A stretch of 24,162 nucleotides of DNA from Punctularia strigosozonata HHB-11173 SS5 (lineage: Eukaryota; Basidiomycota; Agaricomycetes; Corticiales; Punctulariaceae). The notes beneath the pieces are model-generated. The model was not told where the DNA came from, did no database searches, and worked only from the letters and a program-made list of their open reading frames with translations. Location: assembly GCF_000264995.1 (NCBI RefSeq), contig NW_006767434.1:1026317-1050478 (forward strand), in the 5' to 3' direction. Shown piece by piece: positions 10,887 through 18,490 of this stretch. The position numbers were made by a program, and so were the translations under genes. The number at the start of each line of letters is the position of its first letter. Positions within the stretch are counted from its first letter, which is position 1.

Positions 10887-10963
10887 TTGCGATGACCAGA
10901 CACGAATGACCACCCCGACCCGGAAGCAAAGAAAGGAATACTGTCTCTCTCTCTGTACGACGA
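10467..10963. repeat. duplicated 76-bp segment around an assembly gap, each copy after a poly-C run
   Basis: A 14-base C run (10467-10480) precedes a 76-bp segment at 10481-10556. A 30-base C run (10857-10886) precedes the identical 76 bp at 10888-10963. The gap lies between them. The segment starts 26 bp after the mucin stop codon, so it belongs to the 3' UTR or flank of that gene. Confidence 0.9.
10557..10853. other. assembly gap (297 N)
   Basis: All bases are N. The right edge resumes with TTT and a C homopolymer. Reading frames that span the Ns are meaningless. Confidence 0.99.
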
Positions 10964-11882
10964 CCGACGATTGACGACCGACCGACGGCATGGGCGTACC
11001 GGACCTCAACCTCGGATGATGCATCGATACCCCTCCACCCCACCGCGCCGGCTTCGCGTCTACCAACACCTCGTCCCGTCGTCTTCTTCGCGAGACGGGT
11101 CGGGTGGATCGCACACCTCGTCGGTGTGTTCCCTACCTTTTGATGTTTCACGTTCCCATCCTCTTTTTCACTGTGTTGTGTCTTTTTGGTGATTCGGTGC
11201 GGCCTTGCGGGATAGTGCTCTATCATTACTCTTAGTTCTTCCCTCGTCTATATCGAAACCCCTCTCCCTCGTCTATATACCTATTTATTATCTTCATTCC
11301 CCCGTCAAACGGATGTAATGCGTCGTCGCCGTCTCTTGAAAGTCCCTTTGTTCGTCCGTGACTGATTTTTTGAGGCTTCGCTGTCACCATCTCCCCCTGG
11401 AGGACTGTCAATTCTTTTAGCACACATCCGAACGTTTTTTAGCATATATGCATCATGCAAGCTCCGTCAATGTGTGTTCACGTCGCTGCGAACTGAGATG
11501 GGTTGACTAGTTGACTGAGCGTACGCGCCATGCATATGCATGCTCGTCGACGTTCACGCGTGCGAACGCTCCAAGGAAGGAGGGCTCGTCCTTGCTCCCG
11601 CTTGAATCCGAGCTTTCGGAATCTCCTCAAATCTCCCATTGTGCCCTCGCTTTGGGAGATCTTCGCTTCTCGTCAACCACGATATGCGCGATCGCCCACG
11701 CCGCAAGATTAGACGACCGAATCTAGCAGAATCTGCTCACGAGCCTTGGCCATGAGGCTAGTGGCAATATTGCGGCAGCGACGGCTCCGCATTCCATGCT
11801 CTCGGAGAAACGTGTTAGCTCTGTCCATTTATATTCGAGAAACGTTGCAGATGGACGATGTACCCCCCCTTGGTATCGCGAT
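10964..11882. other. intergenic region with TATA-like site and palindrome
   Basis: No gene was recognised. The left part is probably the mucin 3' flank, pyrimidine-rich with CCCTCGTCTATA twice near 11240-11275. A perfect 14-bp palindrome CATGCATATGCATG lies at 11529-11542. A TATA-like TTTATATT at 11828-11835 sits about 50 bp before the chosen ATG of the next gene, which favours the start at 11883 over the in-frame ATG at 11796. Confidence 0.45.
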
Positions 11883-14800
11883 ATGTCCAGGACGACAAGC
11901 GTGCGCGGTGCTTTGGACCCGGTCTCCAGCGAAGATGATGAGATCGTCGAGGTCGTGCCGTCTATCCCGCTCGATATCCTGATCCCTTCGGTTTACTGGC
12001 ATACGTGGAAGGAATTCTATCACAGCAAGAAGACCGTGGCGCGCGATAAACTCGCAGCTCTGGCCGGTCCTTTGCCTGATGCCCCGCCTCCGCTGCTGCC
12101 TGCCGACTGGGACCTCGTATCCGGTGTGCCGGGCACGGAGTCCGCTACGACACTTGAACCGGAGATACTGGACCTCAGGAGCTCGCTCACTCTGCAGCCG
12201 CACGAACGCTATGAGATGATCGCTCCTTCTAACGTGAACATCGCTTGGCGGCCGCTGGAACTCGATTACTCGACGACGCTCGCGTTCATCCCGTACGCAG
12301 ATGATCCCGACTTCGAGCAAGAAGCATACGTTTCTGTCTTCCCGAAACTACTTTGGATGGACGATATGATAGATCCCGATCGTAAGCACCGCCGCTCGGG
12401 GACTACCTGACCCTTCCCCGAATTGGTCGCTGACGATCCTCGGGCGCCATGACGGTACTCACCCTAGACGAAATCATTCAGTACGAGACGCTACGGCGGC
12501 TCGTGCTTCGACATAGGCTGAGTATGGACACAGTGGACGAGGCGGGGATTCTGCCGCCTCTCCGGAGCAACGCGGAAGGCGGTCTCTTATGGGATGTATC
12601 GCAACGGTCAGCTCCGTGCTGTCCTCGAGGCAGCGCTGTTGATGTATCTACAGCGACCTGCTACCGTGGCCAGGCGATCCCGTGTTTCCGGACGCGCCAC
12701 TTCCCGCGCGCACATACTTCCCGGATGCCATGGATCTCCCTGGCAGGACGGAATGGCTGCGTCGCCACTTTTGTCCGAACTTGAACTGCCTTCAATTTCG
12801 GTGCTTGACGCACGGTACGCCTCAACTCCGTTGGACTGATGTTGAACGTTGACACGAATCCGCATTTTGATCGTAGTCGACACCGGCTTCGACCCACGCG
12901 TCAAGAAGCCGACGATAACAAATGCAATGTGGCTCGAACGTGCCCCGGATATGGAGTCCTGCGGTTCAGAGTGCTTTGCTCTGAGAACGTTTGACCCTGA
13001 AACCATGGCAGTATGTGTATCCCGCTATACGAAGATGCGTACTTGCATAACGCAAAGCCGTGCTGTAGCAAACGCTTGAATGGGAGGAAAGTGCTGAAGA
13101 AAGCCTCGAGTTGCTTCTGCGGCAAGAACCTGATGCCACACCATGCAATCTCTCCCTGCTTTTGAGGCAACCATGCAACGAAGTGTTCTATCAGCGCACA
13201 AGGATTTACCCAGACGATCACATCCTTGCTGGCATGGAGGATGGTTTGTTGGTCGATGGTCGTACGTCCCAAGAGGCTGAACAAGAAAGACGTGAAGCAA
13301 GGGAGAGGAGGGAGAAGGATGTCTTGCGTAATCGTGAGCCGTTTGTGTACTTGTTCCGGTCACGGACCTCATTGGTTTGCATGGCCTACAGGTGGACGCA
13401 CGAATCAAATGTACGGACCGGTGGATGTCGTTCGAGCGTATCCTTGGAGTAATGAATCGCGTTTTAGTGGCAAAACTGGCACATTGGTGATGTGCAATCA
13501 CCCCGGACTCCGCTGCAAAGATGACGCCCAGGAGATCATTTGTCAGTGCGTACTCGAGGGGGTGCATTGCGGAAGTCGATGCGCTTGTGACGAGATGTGT
13601 GAGTACACGCTGCGACTTCTGAGCTCGCGTGCACGTTCACTACTTTATAAACAGGCAACCGACGATGGCTTGATGTGCAGACAACGGACGAGGTGCAGAT
13701 GGTACGAGAGACCATGTATGCGCCCCTCTACCTTCCGCCCGACAGCGTCTGAGACATGGGCGTATCTGCTAATGACTCACAGTGAAGCACGATGCGAGCA
13801 CGAAGGACTATGCAGCATCGAGAACAATTGTCAATGTGCGCTCGCTTCTATACACTGCCAGCGAAGCTGTTACTGCAATGGACACAACTGTCAGTACTTC
13901 CGCCGATGGTCTGGCGCCCGGACTTAAGATGTACATGCTTTGCATAGGTGGAAGGAGGTGGAAGGGCTGTACATGTAGGCGAAAGGGCAAAGAAAATGGC
14001 AAAGACACGCAGCTGCCATGCGAGCACAATAGCTCCTGCCCCTGTGACAAAGCGGGCATGGAATGTGACCCAGAGGTGTGCAAGTCCTGCGATAGTGGGT
14101 ACGTGACATCAACCTTGCCACGGCTCTCACTATATCTCATTGCCGTCAAGCGGAAAACGTCTGTGTCGTCTCTTGACATATGGTACTTAGGATATTGGGA
14201 GCTAAGGCCCGATTCAGATAGGGGCAGACATTGCCAAAATTCAAACATCCAACGGCAGATACAAGAGGTTCGTCTCCCGCTTTGGGTATACGTGTATGGC
14301 CGCATCAGTTCATACTGTTCTTGGCATAGCCGCTATGCATCAAACCTGGCTTATATGGCTTGGGTGCATTCAGCACTTCAGCAATCCCTAAAGGAAGATT
14401 CCTCGGGGGTACGCCTCTCTTCGCAAACGTTAGCCGACTCCTGCTGAGTGTCAGCTGCTTGTAACCAGAATACACAGGCGACCTCGCGAACCCCGCCGAG
14501 CAGGAGGAAGCTGCGGAGTGAGTTATCCTTTTTCGGCACATGATCTCGAGTCGGGCGATGTCAGCCATTGCGCCGATCCTTTAACTCATCTTATTCAGAA
14601 TCCTCGAGAAATATGGGATGAACTACAAATTTTCACTCACGGAAGACCGGCATACAGTGGATGCCGCTACGGTAGGCAACGAGACGCGCTTCCTCAACCA
14701 TCGTTCGAAAAATCCGGACGTTGTCGCGCGAAGTATGTTGAACATATTTTATCGTTTTGTGTCAAAAGCCATTGACCGGGTTATATAGTCGTGCTCGTCA

Positions 14801-14958
14801 ATAATGTTCTTCGTATAGGCTTCTTTGCAGGTACGTACTCTGATTAAATTTGGACCAAGTAGCTGATGGTGTGTATGCTAGAGAGAAATATCAAAGCGGG
14901 GAAGGAGCTTTTCCTCGATTATGGCGAGGGGTTTTTCAAACATTACCACCCGGGTTAA
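11883..14958 (+). CDS. E(z)/EZH2-like SET-domain histone methyltransferase
   Basis: Fifteen exons: 11883-12381, 12468-12606, 12654-12814, 12877-13010, 13069-13333, 13392-13598, 13655-13715, 13783-13889, 13948-14098, 14228-14267, 14330-14408, 14469-14517, 14599-14732, 14789-14830, 14882-14958. The spliced length is 2145 nt (714 residues); an ATG at 11796 would add 29. The order is an N-terminal region, a Cys segment HFCPNLNCLQFRC, SCGSECFAL, a charged helix (about 370-395), CXC zinc modules (about 434-575), CQNSNIQRQIQE and a SET domain (about 588-714). SET motifs are YGLGAFSTSAIPKG, EYTGDL, GNETRFLNH, LVNNVLRIGFFA and ELFLDYG. CXC plus CxNxxIQ plus SET at the very C-terminus is the E(z) layout, the PRC2 subunit that methylates H3K27 in nuclei. 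Least certain are the 47-nt intron 12607-12653 and the 129-nt intron 14099-14227. A half CXC module is duplicated. PNC in the SET core is replaced by PDV, so activity is unproven. Confidence 0.8.
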
Positions 14959-15547
14959 GATAGCAAGATATCTAGAGATGGAGATGCTGAATTTGAGGAA
15001 GACAGCGAAGCTGATGAATTGTGTGGTTAGTCGCCGGTATGAGGGGACCTCGGTGACAAACAGACAAAAGAAAAAGTCATCTTAGTGGACAGAGAGTTCG
15101 TCGGATTGTGTACGTACGCTTACAGACGATTGAGATACTGTACGCTCTCAACTACGATATTTCAACGCACTGTTGGTGCGGCTTGTTCGCGTCTGCAAGC
15201 TGCCTTGGGCAATCGAGGGACTACAGGTTCCTGGGAGAACACGCGAATGTCTGGCACGGAAGGCTCCGCATTTTCTTCGGCGTCGGGAAGAAGGATCGCT
15301 GCGTCGGTTCTAACCAGTATTGCGATGCGACTATCTAGCAAGATCGCTGTCGACGTTGACAAACGGACAGCCTGACTGATTCGCAGTACGCTACTTTCGC
15401 CACGAAATCCTGGAGTCAACGAGTAATTAATGTGTCGATGCACTGTGTACAATCTCAAGCCGAAGAATAATCCTGGAGTGAGCTACGTTCTACCCCAGTC
15501 CGAGCGTAATGTCTATAAACTATGGCGCGTATGACCGTAACCTCTTA
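14959..15547. other. intergenic between convergent genes, no gene recognised
   Basis: This holds the 3' flanks of the E(z)-like gene and of the minus-strand gene. A plus-strand frame at 15085-15375 and an overlapping one at 15108-15338 have no family resemblance or clear splice partners. I see nothing else that can be supported. Confidence 0.4.
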
Positions 15548-16176
15548 TTAGTAACCCATCCTATCATACTTGTCCGGACGACCATTGAGATGCGTCAGCC
15601 TGGTGCCGTTGATCGTCATCGTATACCGTGGCTCCCCTTTCATCGTCGCCAGCACGCCGTTGCCAGTGAGCATCGAAGTCAATCCGATATCTGTCATCGA
15701 GCCGCCAGCGGCATCCATGATACTGCGCGCGTCGTAGTCAAAGTTTTCTGGACCGAGAGCGGCGCGCTTGCGTTCCGCAAGTTGCTTGAGTGAGTCAAGC
15801 GAATACACCGTCTTTGAAGAGCCCGCAAAGGCTTGATGCGGGAGACTCAGTATCTCCTTGGGCGTCAAGCCGAAAGATCTCTGCGCGTCGCTCTTGAATA
15901 GAACCTGCATTCATGGTCAGGACGGCCGCAACTCGATGACCGTGGCATACCGACCTTCGTGCCGATGGCGTAGGTGACTCTGCGACCTTCCGACGCGAGA
16001 CCCTCCTCCCATACTTTCTTCTTCTCGCGCATCTCCTTGCGAGTCGCGGCAAGAAGCTTTTTCTCTTCCTTTTCTTCGGGCGTCAGAACGACTTTGACTC
16101 GCGGCTTCTTCAACTTGACGGGAGCGGCTTCTTCACGAGCGTATGCGCACATGGGGCGACGACCATAGCGGGGCAT
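15548..16176 (-). CDS. small XPA-C-terminal-like protein
   Basis: Two exons on the minus strand, 16176-15955 and 15904-15548, give 192 residues. The N-terminal half is basic with a charged helix (EEKEEKKLLAATRKEMREKK). After GTK the second exon begins VLFKSDAQRSFGLTPKEILS followed by LP, then SKTVYSLDSLKQLAERKRAA. The pattern of a polar residue-DA-x-x-x-F-x-L-x-x-x-E-I-x-x-LP resembles the XPA C-terminal DNA-binding fold (TKTEAKxxYxLxxxDL) used in nucleotide excision repair. The N-terminal XPA zinc finger is absent, so this is at most an XPA-domain relative. The donor is read as GTCGGT at 15954, which keeps phase 0. The nearby stronger-looking GTATGC at 15950 would shift the frame and lose the conserved block. 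Function is inferred weakly. Confidence 0.6.
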
Positions 16177-16400
16177 GATGGGTGAATGGTATGTGTTTCG
16201 AGGGGAGGCTCTCGGGGAGCTGACTCAGCTGAGGGTGTAGTCAATGATGAAGACACGCGTGAATTAGAGAAAAGTCCTGACGAAGCGCTTATAAGCGGCA
16301 CAACGCGCCGACGCCCGTCACGACGCGACGGCGCAGTAGCAAAAACGCGTGACGTCGCGCGATTCTCCGATTCTCGGAGTGACGTGACGGTTCCCATTCA
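16177..16400 (-). promoter_or_regulatory. promoter of the XPA-like gene with palindromic TATA and MluI boxes
   Basis: Upstream of the minus-strand ATG lie a TATA motif inside a perfect 12-bp palindrome CGCTTATAAGCG (16286-16297), two ACGCGT MluI boxes (16255-16260 and 16345-16350), and a CRE-like TGACGTC directly abutting the second box (16350-16356). A short inverted repeat CTCCGA-TTC-TCGGAG follows at about 16366-16380. MluI boxes bind the MBF cell-cycle regulator in yeasts; that role here is inferred. Confidence 0.45.
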
Positions 16401-17020
16401 TCCCCTTTGAACGCAAACTTTGCTTTGAGCGACCGTTGCGCTAAACCATATCGGATACACAGCACTGTCCAAATACTCGTGCTGCTCTCTTGCCTGTGCT
16501 TCCGATTCGGACTACTTTGCCAAGGAACTCGAGGTATTGAGAGCAATGAGAGTGCTGAAATCGTTTTCAAATGCTGACCATCGCGAGAGCGCGTTCTGCA
16601 CGGCCATGATTTGTTCGTCCTTGCCGGCAAAGTATGGCGAGGACTCAAAATCATTCGAGCTGAGAATTGCTGGCATGCTCCCCACCCATGCAGGTCACTT
16701 CATGCTCACTCGCTCGGCTAAACAAGGCTCCCACATCACCGCTCAACGAGCCACCGAACATTGAGGATGATCGCTCGTTCGTATTTCATCGTCGACTACG
16801 AACTTCGATTGTGCACGTAGTATGTCGTTTTGTCTTATTTCTGCATGTTTTGATTGACGAACAAGCATCCACGGATCTACAGGTTCCCCTTCAAATAATC
16901 CGCAGGAGTGAATACGCATTCACCTCGACACCAAGGGTTAAGCGAGAGGTGAGACACCATGGCCGCGGTGGTCATGCGCCACAAAGCAGGGCCTGAACCA
17001 CGCATGGTCGAGGAGGGCAC
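16401..17020 (+). other. unassigned stretch with intron-like signals
   Basis: A good intron signal lies at 16820-16882 (GTATGT donor, TTGAC branch, CTACAG acceptor, 63 nt). The frame around it is open and would read NIEDDRSFVFHRRLRTSI before and PLQIIRRSEYAFTSTP after. A second donor/acceptor pair lies at 16632-16693, but joining both does not give one clean frame. This could be a diverged or broken gene. I recognise no family. Confidence 0.3.
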
Positions 17021-17025
17021 CTTTC

Positions 17026-17119
17026 CTCGCTCGCCCACCGACACCTCGCTCGCCCACCGACACTCCGCTCGCCCACCGACACGAGGGCGTGGCAGATACC
17101 CTTGCTCGCCCACCGACAC
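17026..17119 (+). repeat. 19-bp tandem repeat in a promoter (3 adjacent copies plus 1 spaced)
   Basis: CTCGCTCGCCCACCGACAC occurs at 17026-17044 and 17045-17063. A variant beginning TCCG is at 17064-17082. After an 18-bp spacer, a variant beginning CTTG is at 17101-17119. The core GCTCGCCCACCGACAC is unchanged in all four. The spacer is almost one repeat length, so the phase is kept. The last copy ends 26 bp before a TATA box. Confidence 0.95.
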
Positions 17120-17145
17120 ACCCCGGCCATGCCTTCAACGAGGGC

Positions 17146-17151
17146 TATAAA
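17146..17151 (+). promoter_or_regulatory. TATA box of the gene at 17380
   Basis: TATAAA sits in the context GGGCTATAAATCCC. A transcript start would be expected about 30 bp downstream, near 17175, which gives a leader of about 95 nt after removal of two introns. Confidence 0.7.
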
Positions 17152-17162
17152 TCCCTCACCAT

Positions 17163-17319
17163 AAGGCTGGGTAGATGCATCCCAACCAGCCTTCACACTT
17201 CGAGTCGTAAGTCCTCTCGATTAATTCCTGAGGATCAACTCTTACGGGCTCTTCCCAGACGACTCCAGCCTCACGTACCAAAGCCAGATAAATCCCGATC
17301 CCCTTCCTTCCACTTGTAA
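17163..17319 (+). promoter_or_regulatory. 5' leader with hairpin, spliced upstream ORF and two introns
   Basis: AAGGCTGG (17163-17170) and CCAGCCTT (17186-17193) form a perfect 8-bp stem, and the ATG at 17175 lies in the 15-nt loop. Intron 17207-17258 (GTAAGT donor, CCCAG acceptor) joins this ATG to a frame ending TAA at 17317-17319, an upstream ORF of 30 residues. A second intron at 17321-17378 (GTAAGT, CTGATGAC branch, CCTAG) starts one base after that stop and ends one base before the main ATG. Confidence 0.5.
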
Positions 17320-17379
17320 AGTAAGTTCCGTTGACCGACCGTCTTGAAGGTGCTTCTGATGACGCTTCCGTTTCCTAGA

Positions 17380-17886
17380 ATGTCCAACTCTAGAGAATCC
17401 TTGCACGCAATGGCGGAGAGATTTCAGGACGACAACTCCCTGAAGAAGGTTTTCATTCAAGGGGCGCTCCGCAACAAGGACTTCGCGAACGCGGACGTAG
17501 ACAGACACGTTCACTTATTCTGGTTCAACGAGGACACTCCCGAAATAACCGTTATCGAAATCTTGCATCTGAGCGGTTCATGGGGCTCGCTTCAGTTCGA
17601 GCACGCAAAGCGAAGCCGCCGCGCTGACTTTGATGTGGTCAACGAGACGTACCTGCTCGGATACTTTACTCGTGCCCAGCGCGACCAGATCTGCAAGCTT
17701 GCGAAGGACGTCCAGTACAACCCAAAGTCACACGTGAACGGGTGCCGGGTTTGGATGCGCGACTTGCTCGACGCCATGATGAAAGATGCTCTCGTCAAAG
17801 CGAGCCCCCTGGCCATCGAGCACATCACCAGCAGCACTAGGATCCCTCTGCCGTTCCGTCGGCCAGAACCCCAACGCGCCAACTAG
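17380..17886 (+). CDS. small protein of a fungal family of unknown function
   Basis: One coding exon encodes 168 residues. The ATG at 17380 follows the acceptor of the leader intron by one base. An in-frame ATG lies upstream at 17362 but falls inside that intron. Visible features are HVHLFWFNED (about 42-51), a middle Gly/Ser turn LSGSWGSLQFEH, a helix YFTRAQRDQICKLAKDVQ, and NGCRVWMRDLLDAMM (about 120-134). A histidine early and an N-G-C-x-x-W block late are reminiscent of small papain-like or NlpC/P60-like fungal proteins, but this is a guess. No signal peptide or membrane segment is seen, so the protein is probably cytosolic. The promoter is distinctive: a 19-bp tandem repeat, TATA box and spliced leader. 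I do not recognise a named function. Confidence 0.7.
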   Translation: MSNSRESLHAMAERFQDDNSLKKVFIQGALRNKDFANADVDRHVHLFWFNEDTPEITVIEILHLSGSWGSLQFEHAKRSRRADFDVVNETYLLGYFTRAQRDQICKLAKDVQYNPKSHVNGCRVWMRDLLDAMMKDALVKASPLAIEHITSSTRIPLPFRRPEPQRAN

Positions 17887-18490
17887 GTTGCAGTAAGTCG
17901 CTTCGTGGCCTACCATTTCGCCCATCTGACCTCGCCTTCAGGTATTCACCTCGTAGGCATGTACCTGGTGTCGTGCCTCAGTCGGACTAGATCTATCCCA
18001 AATGCCCTCCTATTGTGGAAATGTTGCTATAATTGTACTCTCATCGCTAATATGTATCTGCATGTGCTCAGGTGTTTCCTGCAGTAAAACACGACTCCGC
18101 AGTTGTAGAGGTGACAGACATTTCCAGAGCGAATTCCTTTTGTGTCGTTCAGGTACAGCAATCGCATTTTCCTGGACTAAGGCCTTGAAGGCATGACATG
18201 CATTCAGACATCCCAGAGTAGATGCTATCCTAGCTATCGTCTCCAGTCGGTGCGGACAACGTCTGAGACAAAGTTGTCGTCATGGAGCACCCGTTGAATT
18301 ACGGAGAGGATTTCCAGAAGAAGCATGCCCGTGTTCAAAAGGATGCACCCTAGTCTAAGATGAAACTCGATGGAGCAGTTGACGAGGAACAGAGGAGAAG
18401 ATGTTTATGGTAACCGTCATGAACCGTTACCGGTGGAGAGCGCGTATCGAGCTAAAGCCGCTTCCAACCGCCCACCGGACTGCTCTGAGT
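17887..18490 (+). other. 3' flank with a probable 3'-UTR intron (17893-17941), otherwise empty
   Basis: Six bases after the stop codon comes GTAAGT. The intron-like segment ends TTCAG at 17941 after 49 nt, with CTGAC as branch site. The remainder to 18490 contains no recognisable gene and forms the flank shared with the convergent tetraspanin gene. Confidence 0.4.

Noticed and set aside
10461-11226. Open frames running through the N gap
   Set aside because: They exist only because Ns do not create stops.
13226-13927. Long uninterrupted plus frame through the CXC region
   Set aside because: It reads across three good introns (from 13599, 13716 and 13890) whose removal gives the conserved CxRRW joints; the extra peptide in those introns has no family resemblance.
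15085-15375. Plus-strand frame between the E(z)-like and XPA-like genes
   Set aside because: No recognisable motif, no splice partners, and an equally long shadow frame overlaps it.
17026-17119. CRISPR-like array
   Set aside because: Copies abut without variable spacers, number four, and the window is eukaryotic; a promoter repeat explains them better.
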